DNA of 64,000 nt, taken from positions 186,001 through 250,000 of the forward strand of contig NZ_SBKQ01000005.1 in the NCBI RefSeq assembly GCF_004122145.1, read 5' to 3'. The translations under genes and the position numbers were made by a program. Shown here piece after piece: positions 18,801 through 26,756 of this stretch. Within the stretch, counting starts at the first letter, position 1, and each line of letters opens with the position of its first letter. The notes under the pieces were generated by a model. It was not told where the DNA came from and did not search any database. It worked only from the letters and a program-made list of their open reading frames with translations. The stretch is from Flavobacterium piscinae (GTDB lineage: Bacteria > Bacteroidota > Bacteroidia > Flavobacteriales > Flavobacteriaceae).

Positions 18801-18912
18801 GTGGCAAGCCGCTTTCTGTTACGATACCACTAATGGTTTTCTCTTGAGCGAAAGAAAACTGCATTGAAAACGCTAGTAAAAGCGTAAAAATCCATTTGAA
18901 CTTTGATCTCAT
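15898..18912 (-). CDS. SusC/RagA family TonB-linked outer membrane transporter
   Basis: A 1004-residue TonB-dependent receptor. In order: signal peptide (1-22), carboxypeptidase-D-like domain (about 25-100, KTISGIVTESGLPLPGATVL and FDGKYSIQAKSGDVLEFSYVG), plug domain with the SusC signature (GQASGVQVTAQNGKPGQTAF, VRGIGSIQAGNEPLYIVDG, VLKDAASTSIYGARGGNGVV), and a 22-strand barrel to the end (TRNISFGVDVKF). It imports oligomeric or peptide-like nutrients together with SusD, powered by TonB. First gene of the operon 18912-12747; I saw no convincing TANNTTTG box in its upstream region. Confidence 0.96.
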   Translation of the reverse strand: MRSKFKWIFTLLLAFSMQFSFAQEKTISGIVTESGLPLPGATVLVKGTNNGVSTDFDGKYSIQAKSGDVLEFSYVGMKTKSVTVGASNKIDVTMESDTNLEEVVVVGVNTKTRAQLTSAVSNVTSEQLARIAPSVSIDNMLQGQASGVQVTAQNGKPGQTAFIRVRGIGSIQAGNEPLYIVDGAQISEGDLNGINPADVASVSVLKDAASTSIYGARGGNGVVLITTKRGSKDRDAVINFNSRVGFTRRIKDNFTMMNAEQKLQYERELGIGVGGNVSSQAEWDRLVGLDHNWEDDLLDDGFVTSNSISITGGDTKTRYFLSLANDEDSGIIRDIKEYRRIAGRLNVDYDAKKWLTVGTSLSFSTVELADSRDRNNVQNPFRAMYDYLPYQTLFLFDADGNQLFDDFGRPRYNPTSAGYPVKDEILYNRTQRIFNRFIGNMFAELKLAKGLTFRTQGSGVYEQFRRENYLEAGSTLDLIVNGGEPTGSRTDNGSFDFTYNFLNRLNYQKTFNEKHNFDVSILSEYIENNTRTYLANGIGGFLPGPGKPNLLDVANEPNNVDGNWFQFSLFSLAGNIDYNYDGKYIVTATVRRDGSSRFGYNTQYGTFYSGSLAWNIAEENFMKGGKVDVLKLRASAGTSGNDQIGRYTSRTTFTFTPYNGETTTGPGNFGDPNLSWEQNFNYGVGLEFAAFNSRLRGLVDYYSRTTTDLLLGKQLSFSTGANAVTGNLGEMVNTGFEFELAYDVIRNENLKWTVQGNLNLYDNEVKKLDGTDQLFVASNFYTVLEIGEEVNTFFLPRYAGVNPANGEALYYDTEGNITNVADGNEVALSGKSPFARFDGSFNTNIEYKGIDLSANFYFKYGNYTYNIVEQNMLSDGDNAVNSNQRLDAFNYWREPGDVNVLPRPFSNANQTSDRFLQDASYIRLRSVQLGYTIPKKFLEKTSLQNIRFYLAGTNLWTYAPYFKGDPEVGIGSGETQGANVIPGEFNLYSYPTTRNISFGVDVKF

Positions 18913-19136
18913 ATTAAATTTATTTGAGTTAGTTATTCCGCAAACTTCTTAATAATTTCTTAAATAAACAAATATTACCTCGGAATAATAATGTTTTTCT
19001 AATGTTAAAAAAATATTAAGCTTAGTCATTGAAACCAAATACCATTTTTTAAGATGCAAAATTTAACAAAAGGTTGCGTAATTTTTTTAACAATATATTA
19101 TTTTAAAAAAAGGGTATTTGATTTTTATAAACAAAA

Positions 19137-19164
19137 AAAGGGTTTAGTAATAACTAAACCCTTT
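19137..19164 (-). terminator. Terminator of the subtilisin operon
   Basis: A 12-bp perfect stem (AAAGGGTTTAGT / ACTAAACCCTTT) with a 4-nt loop, followed on the reverse strand by TTTT-rich sequence, 17 bp after the stop of the 230-residue secreted protein. Confidence 0.9.
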
Positions 19165-19181
19165 ACATAATTATTATAATC

Positions 19182-19874
19182 TTAATTTTCTAGACTTGAC
19201 AAAAAAGCAACAATAGAGATTATATCTTTTTCATTTTTAAATGAAACTCTATTTTTTTTAAAAAAGTCATCTAAACTAGACTTCTTGTCTGGGTACATTT
19301 TAATCAATGCCTTTTTATTTTTTGGAAAGGCTAAAATATTATTTCCGCTTTTAATGTAAAATTCGTCATCGGCTCTTTCATAGTGTGCTGGGATTAAATC
19401 CTCGTACCCACTTTTGGGATACTTTTCACTAACATACTTAACCTTTTCTCTTTTCAATAAGGAAACATTCCCCGCATATAATTCTATTAAAAAACCTTTT
19501 ACCATTTCTCCTTTAATATCAGTATATTCATAGACACCAAATTTTTGTTTATTCGTTGTAAAAACAACATCATACTTCTTATTTGTTTTGTCTAATACAA
19601 AAATTTTATTTTCTTCTTTTTGGTATTCAATATCATCATTTAAAGCATTGTAACGCATCAAGTGTGTTCCTTCTACACCTTCTATAGTAGCCGGTAAAAA
19701 TTTATCAATTACGTATTGACTACCTTCAACTTTAGAGTTATTTTCAAAAGGTTTCAAATCTATCAAACCGGTTGAATTTGAACTACCATTGGTAGAAATT
19801 AAACTTTGGCTCATGTCTTGAGCAAAAAAAGAAAATTGAATAAATAAAAAAATAATCGAGATTTGAGTTTTCAT
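19182..19874 (-). CDS. Secreted hypothetical protein downstream of a subtilisin
   Basis: A 230-residue protein with a signal peptide (MKTQISIIFLFIQFSFFAQ) and no lipobox. The mature part is lysine-rich and beta-like, with KYDVVFTTNKQKFGVYEYTD, VSLLKREKVKYVSEKYP and a helical C-terminus (KKSSLDDFFKKNRVSF). It starts 15 bp after the stop of the S8 protease gene and shares its terminator, so the two are co-transcribed. I do not recognise a family. A role as a partner, substrate or inhibitor of the protease is speculation from position only. Confidence 0.65.
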   Translation of the reverse strand: MKTQISIIFLFIQFSFFAQDMSQSLISTNGSSNSTGLIDLKPFENNSKVEGSQYVIDKFLPATIEGVEGTHLMRYNALNDDIEYQKEENKIFVLDKTNKKYDVVFTTNKQKFGVYEYTDIKGEMVKGFLIELYAGNVSLLKREKVKYVSEKYPKSGYEDLIPAHYERADDEFYIKSGNNILAFPKNKKALIKMYPDKKSSLDDFFKKNRVSFKNEKDIISIVAFLSSLEN

Positions 19875-19889
19875 GTAATAAAAATAATT

Positions 19890-21785
19890 TTAATTTTTTA
19901 TAATTTTATGCGTCTTAACAGAACCATTAGTTGAAATTACCAGAAAATAAACTCCTAAATCTAATTGCTGCATGTTAATCATTTTTTGTCCAGTAGAAGC
20001 CAAATGCGATTCACTCATAATCATTCTACCATTCAAATCATATAAACTTAACTCAAGTTCTTCTGAATTATTGTTATCAAAATTTACAAATAAATAATCT
20101 TTAACTGGGTTTGGATAAACAGAGTAATTTAATTTTTCATTAGAAACCAAACTTAATGACTCATCTATACCAGAAACAATTAGGGAATAATTCTGTAAAC
20201 CTCCTTGAAGATTCCCTTTATGAGAAACGGTAATTGTATATGTCCCTGCAGCATTTGCTACCTGAACTTTTTCAACATTATCAACTGAATTATCACCTAA
20301 TGTTGCAGGACTTGCATATGCTGTTGCACTTAGTTTCCATGGAAAATATACTTCTTCGTTTTTAGTTATTCTTAAATCTAAATCATTAACTAATACTGGA
20401 GTTTGTATATCTACTGTACCAGTGTTAACTATTGGACCCTCCGGATCTGTCCAAGAAATTGTAGCTACTAATTCGTTAACACCATCGCTAATTACATCAA
20501 AACTATATGAACTTCCTTGATTTAAAACATTTTCTTCGATAATTGATGTTTCTCCATTACCTTGAATTACTAATGCAGCTGCTCTAACATCCATCAAACC
20601 CCATCCAAAAGAGGAATCAGGTCCTGGTTGCAATCCAGCTTCACGAGCAGTATGAATAACTAGCCCTTTTACTGTTGCAGCTCGCATGAAATTATCATTT
20701 AACTCATCATAATATTGTTGCAGTAACAACACACCACTCGCAGCACTTGGAGATGACATAGAAGTTCCATCTTTTGTTACAGTAGCTGTATTACTAAAAG
20801 AACTTGTCGACAAAACTCCTACACCTTTGGCAACAATGTCTGGTTTTACTCTCCCATCATCTGCAGGTCCATAACTACTAAAATTACTCATAACAACTGA
20901 AGCTGGGCTTGTATAATTTGTAACTTGCTCTACTGCTCCAACCGTTAATACATTTTTAGATAAACTAGCAGCAGTTAGCAAATCATAACCACCTTTTCCC
21001 GAATAACCAGGAGTTGTACGATCGTTTCCAGCCGATTTTACAATCTGCAAATAGGGTGCGTTAAATGCTATTTGGTCATATATTCTAGAAGTAAAATTAT
21101 ATGCTCCAAACTGCCATGCACTTAAAAATTCAGCATTTGGTCCGTATGAATGATTAGAAACTAATAATCCTTCTGCAGCTTGGCTGGCCAGTTCTGACGT
21201 GTCAGAATTCCAATCATTACCCCATGCATTTCCTTGAAAAGCTGCTCCTTTCACATTTATATTGATACCAGCTGCAATAATAGTTCCAGCTACATGTGTT
21301 CCATGGTCGCTGTTATCATTATAATTTGTAAAACTTACTCCATCTTTATTGATTGCTCTTCCTTGAAATTCTTGATGAGAAATTCTAATTGCATCACCAT
21401 CCCAAACTCCGGCAATCATATTTTGTCCATTTATATTTAAACCTAATGAACCGGCTGTATTTATATGATGTGCATTAATAGTTCTGGTAGCTCCTCTATT
21501 ATCTGTTTGATAATAAATTGGATTTCCATTATTATCTATACCTTGAAGTTCAGACATAGAACCATCCTCCGCTCTAAACTTCAACGGCCAATTTTTTTCT
21601 TTTGCTACTTCGTAGGCTAATCTTTTATTTTCTAAATAATCAATCTCTAACTGTTGCGATAGTTCATTCAGAAAATTTAAATCGTAATTCGAAATAATTT
21701 TTGCTCTTTTTTCTGTAGTTTGTGCTACTGTAATATAACAGGCAAAAAACAAGAGCACTCCTGTGGATAATAATTTATTGTTCAT
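19890..21785 (-). CDS. Secreted S8 (subtilisin-like) peptidase with T9SS sorting tail
   Basis: A 631-residue protease. Signal peptide 1-21; catalytic triad D129 (GVWDGDAIRISH), H161 (DHGTHVAG) and S342 (DGTSMSSPSA), with the oxyanion Asn in KSAGNDRTTPG. After the catalytic domain comes a beta-sandwich (about 415-545, ELVATISWTDPEGP; PVLVNDLDLRI) as in other secreted subtilases, then a type A T9SS C-terminal domain (YSVYPNPVKDYLFVNF ... KTHKIIKN). It should be secreted through the type IX system and anchored or released at the cell surface. Substrate unknown. Confidence 0.93.
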   Translation of the reverse strand: MNNKLLSTGVLLFFACYITVAQTTEKRAKIISNYDLNFLNELSQQLEIDYLENKRLAYEVAKEKNWPLKFRAEDGSMSELQGIDNNGNPIYYQTDNRGATRTINAHHINTAGSLGLNINGQNMIAGVWDGDAIRISHQEFQGRAINKDGVSFTNYNDNSDHGTHVAGTIIAAGININVKGAAFQGNAWGNDWNSDTSELASQAAEGLLVSNHSYGPNAEFLSAWQFGAYNFTSRIYDQIAFNAPYLQIVKSAGNDRTTPGYSGKGGYDLLTAASLSKNVLTVGAVEQVTNYTSPASVVMSNFSSYGPADDGRVKPDIVAKGVGVLSTSSFSNTATVTKDGTSMSSPSAASGVLLLQQYYDELNDNFMRAATVKGLVIHTAREAGLQPGPDSSFGWGLMDVRAAALVIQGNGETSIIEENVLNQGSSYSFDVISDGVNELVATISWTDPEGPIVNTGTVDIQTPVLVNDLDLRITKNEEVYFPWKLSATAYASPATLGDNSVDNVEKVQVANAAGTYTITVSHKGNLQGGLQNYSLIVSGIDESLSLVSNEKLNYSVYPNPVKDYLFVNFDNNNSEELELSLYDLNGRMIMSESHLASTGQKMINMQQLDLGVYFLVISTNGSVKTHKIIKN

Positions 21786-21931
21786 AACCTTTTTTTTGTA
21801 AAAATAATTTATTATTGCTTGATGTTAATACATTTTTAAATGTTTTAACAAATTTTTAAAAATTGTGCCAAATCTAACAATTATATTACAATCTTTAATG
21901 TTAAATTTACCTATTATTAAATTTAGTCTGT

Positions 21932-22531
21932 TTGTTAATTATAAATTATTCCAATTTTAAACTCGAATCCGGCACCGATGAAGCCGGACGTGGATGCCTT
22001 GCCGGCCCTGTAACTGCAGCCGCAGTCATATTGCCTGAGAACTTTTCGCTGCCACTACTAAACGACTCCAAACAATTATCCGAAAAAATCAGAGAAAACT
22101 TAAGACCTATTATAGAAGAACAAGCTATTTCTTTTAGCTACACACACCTCGAGCCAGCACTTATTGACAAAATCAATATACTTAATGCGTCTATTCAAGC
22201 TATGCAAGAAAGTATTTTGAAATTAACTCCTACACCTGAATTTATTATCGTTGACGGAAATCGTTTTAAACCACTCAACAACATTCCCTACAGTTGCATC
22301 GTAAAAGGAGACAGTAAATACATGAGCATTGCAGCCGCTTCCGTTTTGGCCAAAACTTACCGAGATGATTACATGAATAAAATTCATGAGGAATTCCCAA
22401 TGTATAATTGGGAAAAAAATAAAGGCTACCCAACCAAAGAACATAGAGAAGCAATCGCAAAATACGGCATAACAAAATACCACCGACTGAGTTTTCGTTT
22501 ACTGCCCGAACAATTGAAATTGGATTTTTAG
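21932..22531 (+). CDS. rnhB: Ribonuclease HII, TTG start
   Basis: A 199-residue RNase HII, which nicks RNA in RNA/DNA hybrids and removes misincorporated ribonucleotides. Active-site motifs are [14 protein letters not shown] near residue 14, the FIIVDGN stretch around 104, and [14 protein letters not shown] around 130. The reading frame has no ATG before the DEAGRG motif. TTG at 21932 gives the N-terminus [20 protein letters not shown], which fits homologues; an ATG at 21898 is out of frame. It is divergent from the protease gene and convergent with lipB. Confidence 0.94.
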   Translation: MLIINYSNFKLESGTDEAGRGCLAGPVTAAAVILPENFSLPLLNDSKQLSEKIRENLRPIIEEQAISFSYTHLEPALIDKINILNASIQAMQESILKLTPTPEFIIVDGNRFKPLNNIPYSCIVKGDSKYMSIAAASVLAKTYRDDYMNKIHEEFPMYNWEKNKGYPTKEHREAIAKYGITKYHRLSFRLLPEQLKLDF

Positions 22532-22565
22532 ATTGTTAGATTGTTGTATAAAAATATATTTCAAA

Positions 22566-22596
22566 AATTTTTCTAATTTCTAAAATCTGTGTTCAA
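22566..22596 (+). repeat. Single arm of the ACAGATTT intergenic repeat family
   Basis: The stretch with TTTCTAATTTCTAAAATCTG and GTTC is close to the right arm of the hairpin at 47441-47503 and to the segment at 62346-62382 on the other strand. Only one arm is present here, between rnhB and lipB. Confidence 0.45.
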
Positions 22597-22638
22597 AAAA
22601 AACGACAAAATAAAAAAAGATGTCATCTATAAAACCTA

Positions 22639-23385
22639 TCACTTTTGATCAATCTTTGTTCTATTTAAAGAATCATTCAAAACAGCAGCTTTTAATTCAC
22701 ACTCAAAAAGATGTTCAAAATGTTTTAAAATTTTTGATTTTACTTCTTCTTCATTTACTTTTTCAATCCCTAACTCCACTTGCAAAGAAGTAACCGCTTT
22801 CCCACGAATACCACACGGAATAATATTATCAAAATAACCCAAGTCTGCATTTACATTCAAAGCAAATCCATGCATGGTGACCCATCGCGAAGCCCGAACA
22901 CCCATGGCACATATTTTTCTCGCAAACGGCGTTCCTACATCTAACCAAACTCCCGTTTCGCCCGGACTGCGTTCAGTTTTTAAACCATATTCAGCTAATG
23001 CCAAAATAATGGTTTCTTCGAGCAAACGCAGATACTTATGAATATCTGTAAAAAAATTTTCTAAATCCAAAATCGGATAACCTACGATTTGACCGGGACC
23101 GTGATAAGTAATATCTCCGCCTCGGTTAATTTTATGAAAAGTCGCTCCTTTTTCTGCTAATTGATTTTCGTTCAATAGCAAATTACTTAAATCCCCACTT
23201 TTGCCTAACGTGTAAACGTGCGGATGCTCAACAAATAAAAAATAATTTGAGGTTGGTAAATTAGCCTCCTCTCGCCTGTTACGAATTTTTAAATCGACAA
23301 TCTCCTTGAATAAAGTTTCCTGAAAATCCCAAGCCAATTTATAATCCATTAAACCTAAATCATCCTTCCAAACCACTTTATTCAT
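22639..23385 (-). CDS. lipB: Lipoyl(octanoyl) transferase
   Basis: A 248-residue LipB, transferring octanoyl groups from acyl carrier protein to lipoyl domains as the first step of lipoate synthesis. Conserved blocks are EHPHVYTLGKSG, NRGGDITYHGPGQ (with the conserved GGD.TYHGPGQ), and GIRGKAVTSL near the end; the catalytic Cys is in ARKICAMGVRASRWVTMHG with the Lys two residues before. Its product would serve the branched-chain dehydrogenase E2 encoded at 48.6-49.9 kb among others. The C-terminus is about 20 residues longer than in many homologues. Confidence 0.93.
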   Translation of the reverse strand: MNKVVWKDDLGLMDYKLAWDFQETLFKEIVDLKIRNRREEANLPTSNYFLFVEHPHVYTLGKSGDLSNLLLNENQLAEKGATFHKINRGGDITYHGPGQIVGYPILDLENFFTDIHKYLRLLEETIILALAEYGLKTERSPGETGVWLDVGTPFARKICAMGVRASRWVTMHGFALNVNADLGYFDNIIPCGIRGKAVTSLQVELGIEKVNEEEVKSKILKHFEHLFECELKAAVLNDSLNRTKIDQK

Positions 23386-23402
23386 AATCCATATTTAAAT
23401 TA

Positions 23403-23410
23403 CAAAAATA
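23403..23410 (-). promoter_or_regulatory. -7 box before lipB
   Basis: The reverse strand reads TATTTTTG (TANNTTTG), 17 nt upstream of the lipB ATG. Confidence 0.5.
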
Positions 23411-23461
23411 CAATTTTATACCTTAATATATATACCTGTTTTTTTTTGAAGCGAATGGCTT

Positions 23462-23540
23462 GGGCTTTTTCAGTAATCCATGTTCCCGCCATCCGCTCTA
23501 TCTTTTGCTTTGCAAAAGGATGCCGCTGCTGTCGGGGCTA
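23462..23540 (-). repeat. 79-bp palindromic intergenic repeat, copy 2
   Basis: Inverted relative to copy 1 at 10582-10660, with 5 mismatches in 79 positions. It keeps the core hairpin CTTTTGC-AAA-GCAAAAG and the imperfect outer palindrome. It lies in the divergent lipB/lysS spacer, about 95 bp before the lysS promoter box. Outside the 79 bp the flanks diverge, apart from a short loosely similar stretch next to the AGCCC end. Confidence 0.8.
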
Positions 23541-23635
23541 AAAATGAATTCATAAAAAATTCCTTTTTCAAAATAAATTCGCTCCTAAAATCAAACTATC
23601 TAAAATTCCAATCATTAAAAAATCTAAAATTTACC

Positions 23636-23643
23636 TATCTTTG
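23636..23643 (+). promoter_or_regulatory. -7 box of the lysS promoter
   Basis: TATCTTTG, a perfect TANNTTTG match, ends 20 nt before the lysS ATG. Start near 23648 predicts a short leader without Shine-Dalgarno, normal for this phylum. No clear -33 TTTG was seen at the right spacing. Confidence 0.65.
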
Positions 23644-23663
23644 CACGCTTAAAAAACGATATT

Positions 23664-25355
23664 ATGCAACTTTCGGAACAAGAAATCATCAGAAGAGAAA
23701 AACTCAACGGACTTCGTCAGTTAGGGATCAATCCCTATCCTGCCGATTTATTTCCTGTTAACCATACTTCCAAACAAGTTAAAGAAAACTTTGAAGAAGG
23801 AAAAAAGGTGATTATTTCCGGAAGAATCATGAGTATCCGCGATCAAGGAAAAGCTTGTTTTGCTGAATTACAAGACAGCACAGGTCGTATTCAACTGTAT
23901 GTAAACCGTGATATGCTTTGCCCGGGCGAAGACAAAACCTTATACAACCAAGTTTTTAAAAAGCTAACCGATTTAGGCGATTTTGTAGGTATAGAAGGTG
24001 AATTATTTACCACAAAAGTGGGTGCTCAATGCGTTCGTGTTGACCATTTTACTTTTTTGAGCAAAACTTTACGTCCATTACCTTTACCAAAAACAGACGA
24101 AGACGGGAAAGTATACGACGCATTTAACGATGCTGAATTACGTTACCGTATGCGATATGTTGATTTAGTGGTAAATCCGCATGTAAAAGAAGTTTTTGTT
24201 AAAAGAACAAAACTTTTTAATGCCATGCGAACTTTTTTTAACGACAGAGGTTACTTTGAAGTTGAAACTCCCATCTTGCAATCTATTCCAGGTGGAGCGG
24301 CGGCACGTCCGTTTATCACCCACCACAATAGTTTAGATATTCCTTTATACATGCGAATTGCTAATGAATTATACCTAAAAAGGCTTATCGTTGGTGGATT
24401 TGACGGGGTTTATGAATTCTCAAAAAACTTCCGCAACGAAGGAATGGACAGAACGCACAACCCGGAATTCACTGCCATGGAAATTTATGTAGCCTACAAA
24501 GACTACAATTGGATGATGGAGTTTACAGAAAACTTATTAGAATACTGTGCTTTACAAGTAAACGGAACAACTGATGCAACTTTTGGAGAGTATAACGTGA
24601 ATTTCAAAGCACCTTATGCCCGTGTAACCATGACCGATGCCATCATTCAATTTACGGGTTTTGATATTTCAGGAAAATCGGAAGATGAAATTAGAAAAGC
24701 TGCTTTAGGAATGGGAATACAAGTGGATGATACGATGGGTAAAGGGAAATTAATTGATGAAATTTTTGGAGCAAAATGCGAAGGAAATTTTATACAACCT
24801 ACTTTTATTACGGATTATCCAAAAGAAATGAGTCCGCTATGCAAAGAACATCGCTCAAACCCTGAACTAACAGAACGATTTGAATTAATGGTTTGCGGCA
24901 AAGAAATTGCAAATGCTTATTCAGAATTAAATGATCCAATTGACCAACGCGAACGTTTTGAAGCCCAATTAAAATTAGCAGACCGTGGGGATGATGAAGC
25001 GATGTTTATTGATAACGATTTTTTAAGAGCATTAGAATATGGTATGCCTCCAACTTCAGGTTTAGGAATCGGCATGGACCGTTTAATCATGTTTTTAACC
25101 AATAACCAGTCCATTCAAGAGGTTTTATTTTTTCCTCAAATGCGTCCAGAAAAAAAACAAGTTGAATTGACAGATGATGAAAAAGTAATCATTGAAATAC
25201 TAAAAACATCCAACAACATTGGCTTAAGTGAACTAAAAGAAAAAACTGCTTTAAGCGGAAAGAAATGGGATGCTGCGATGAAAGGTTTAGCTAAACACGC
25301 TTTAGTTAAAGTAAATGTTGATGGAGAATTAAAAACTGTTGAACTAAAAAGTTAA
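23664..25355 (+). CDS. lysS: Lysyl-tRNA synthetase, class II
   Basis: A 563-residue class II synthetase. N-terminal anticodon-binding OB fold (about 55-165, VIISGRIMSIRDQGKACFAELQD), class II motif 1 near RGYFEVETPILQ, motif 2 FRNEGMDRTHNPEFTAMEIY, and motif 3 GLGIGMDRLIMFLTN. The usual length is about 500; the additional C-terminal 60 or so residues (DDEKVIIEILKTSNNIGLSELKEKTAL...) look like a small winged-helix domain, a tail I have seen in Bacteroidota LysS. It is transcribed alone, with a terminator right after it. Confidence 0.97.
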   Translation: MQLSEQEIIRREKLNGLRQLGINPYPADLFPVNHTSKQVKENFEEGKKVIISGRIMSIRDQGKACFAELQDSTGRIQLYVNRDMLCPGEDKTLYNQVFKKLTDLGDFVGIEGELFTTKVGAQCVRVDHFTFLSKTLRPLPLPKTDEDGKVYDAFNDAELRYRMRYVDLVVNPHVKEVFVKRTKLFNAMRTFFNDRGYFEVETPILQSIPGGAAARPFITHHNSLDIPLYMRIANELYLKRLIVGGFDGVYEFSKNFRNEGMDRTHNPEFTAMEIYVAYKDYNWMMEFTENLLEYCALQVNGTTDATFGEYNVNFKAPYARVTMTDAIIQFTGFDISGKSEDEIRKAALGMGIQVDDTMGKGKLIDEIFGAKCEGNFIQPTFITDYPKEMSPLCKEHRSNPELTERFELMVCGKEIANAYSELNDPIDQRERFEAQLKLADRGDDEAMFIDNDFLRALEYGMPPTSGLGIGMDRLIMFLTNNQSIQEVLFFPQMRPEKKQVELTDDEKVIIEILKTSNNIGLSELKEKTALSGKKWDAAMKGLAKHALVKVNVDGELKTVELKS

Positions 25356-25379
25356 TAAGAACAGAGATCCAATAAAACA

Positions 25380-25406
25380 AATCCCGACTTTTTATTAGTC
25401 GGGATT
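25380..25406 (+). terminator. Bidirectional terminator after lysS
   Basis: AATCCCGACT / AGTCGGGATT form a 10-bp stem with a 7-nt loop, between convergent lysS and the small membrane protein gene. The T-run is short on both sides. Confidence 0.75.
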
Positions 25407-25414
25407 ATTTATTT

Positions 25415-25675
25415 CTAGTAGTTTTGAGAACCTGCAAGAGCGGAAGCAAATATCGCTCCAAACAAAATTCCAAATAAAATCACTAAACCAATTACTACAG
25501 CTAAAACAATCAATTGTGCTTTTGCCCAATTTTTTCGATTTACATTTTCGGTATCGCTAAAAGCATATACAAAAAGCATAATAAATCCTACCAAAGGAAT
25601 GGCCATGATTAACAAGGTAATGAGCCAGTCTTTTACTGACATTGGTTTTTGATTTGAATTCTCTAATTCATTCAT
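25415..25675 (-). CDS. Small two-helix membrane protein
   Basis: An 86-residue protein with a polar N-terminus, two predicted membrane helices (about 15-38, WLITLLIMAIPLVGFIMLFV, and 52-80, AQLIVLAVVIGLVILFGILF) and the inter-helix motif FSDTENVNRKNWAKAQ. This layout is common among small membrane proteins of Bacteroidota and Firmicutes; no function is known to me. It is a single gene between two convergent or divergent neighbours. Confidence 0.65.
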   Translation of the reverse strand: MNELENSNQKPMSVKDWLITLLIMAIPLVGFIMLFVYAFSDTENVNRKNWAKAQLIVLAVVIGLVILFGILFGAIFASALAGSQNY

Positions 25676-25812
25676 AATTTTAAAGATTTGTATGGTTAAT
25701 TGTATGCAATATATAAAATTTATATTGTTACTATTTATGCAAATAAAAATTAAATATTAAACCTTTTTCAAATTGTAAAGTCTTAGCAGTATAATCATTA
25801 AAATTAAAGAAA

Positions 25813-26277
25813 ATGAAAAAATTAGTATTTGTTGCAGTTATGTTAGTCGGATTTCTAACATTTGCTCAAGAAAAGGCAGAACAAAAAAGAGACAGAAAAG
25901 CCCGAATGGAAAATCGCGAAAGTCTTTCGCCTGAACAACAAGCTGAAATTCAAGTTAAAAGGATGACTCTTCAGCTGGATTTAAATTCCAAACAGCAAGG
26001 AGAAATTAAAAAAATTGTCTTAGAACAAGCCAAAAAAAGAGAAGCAAAAAAGGCACAATGGAAAGCAAATAAAGAAGCCGGAAAAACAATAAGTAAAGAC
26101 GAAAAATTTGCTATGAAAAATGAAGCATTAGATGAACAAATTGCCATGAAGGCTGAGATGAAAAAAATTCTTACAGCGGATCAATTTTCAAAATGGGAAG
26201 CGAATCATGCAGAAAGAAAAGACAAAATGGAAAGTCGAAGAAACAAAAAAGCAAAAAAAGAAAACGAGCGGAAATAA
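25813..26277 (+). CDS. Secreted Spy/CpxP-like (DUF4890-type) protein
   Basis: A 154-residue periplasmic protein: signal peptide MKKLVFVAVMLVGFLTFAQ, then an almost wholly helical, Lys/Glu-rich chain. The segment LSPEQQAEIQVKRMTLQLDLNSKQQGEI and the later ILTADQFSKWEANH carry the LTxxQ-like motif of Spy/CpxP chaperone-type proteins. A role in envelope stress is inferred. It is followed 77 bp later by another small secreted helical protein. Confidence 0.7.
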   Translation: MKKLVFVAVMLVGFLTFAQEKAEQKRDRKARMENRESLSPEQQAEIQVKRMTLQLDLNSKQQGEIKKIVLEQAKKREAKKAQWKANKEAGKTISKDEKFAMKNEALDEQIAMKAEMKKILTADQFSKWEANHAERKDKMESRRNKKAKKENERK

Positions 26278-26354
26278 ATTTCAAGATAATATTTTGTTAA
26301 TTAGCCTTTTTGATTTATATTCGCTTTCTAACAAATTAAATAATTAACTTTATC

Positions 26355-26726
26355 ATGAAAAAAATTGTTTCTATAGTAGTATTAATGTTTGCCTTTTGTT
26401 TTTCAGCAAATGCACAGTCAAATATTAAATCAGTGGCTGATGCTAATTCTAAAGAATTGAATGTTAAAGAAATGGCTTACAATGAATTAAGAGAACTTTC
26501 CTCAGTTGTTGAATTAACACCTGAATTAAAAAATGATTTTCTCAACATATTAATTATGAGAAATGAGGCTGTTAACAATGCTAAATCTTACGAAGAAAAG
26601 TCAGCAATTTACGAGCGATTTGGAAAAAAACTTTTAAGTGGCTTGAGTGAAGAGCAATCAAAAAAGTTGTCAGAAAATAAAGAATTGTATAATAAATTAA
26701 CCAATTTAAAATACAAAATGCAATAA
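26355..26726 (+). CDS. Small secreted helical protein
   Basis: A 123-residue protein with signal peptide MKKIVSIVVLMFAFCFSANAQ and a predicted all-helical mature region (KELNVKEMAYNELRELSSVV; KLLSGLSEEQSKKLSENKELY). The SEEQSKKLSENKELYNKL tail recalls the LTxxQ pattern of the neighbour, so the two may be distant relatives. No established family recognised. A strong terminator follows at once. Confidence 0.65.
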   Translation: MKKIVSIVVLMFAFCFSANAQSNIKSVADANSKELNVKEMAYNELRELSSVVELTPELKNDFLNILIMRNEAVNNAKSYEEKSAIYERFGKKLLSGLSEEQSKKLSENKELYNKLTNLKYKMQ

Positions 26727-26756
26727 AAAAATCCCGGTACAAAACCGGGATTTTTT
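26727..26756 (+). terminator. Bidirectional terminator between converging genes
   Basis: AAATCCCGGT / ACCGGGATTT around loop ACAAA, then T8 on the plus strand and a T-run on the minus strand as well. It fits exactly between the stop codons of the secreted protein (26726) and hemL (26757). Confidence 0.92.

Noticed and set aside
23480..23761. Open frame of 93 codons running through the palindromic repeat into lysS
   Set aside because: It consists of the non-coding repeat plus an out-of-frame shadow of lysS, and its residue composition resembles no protein.
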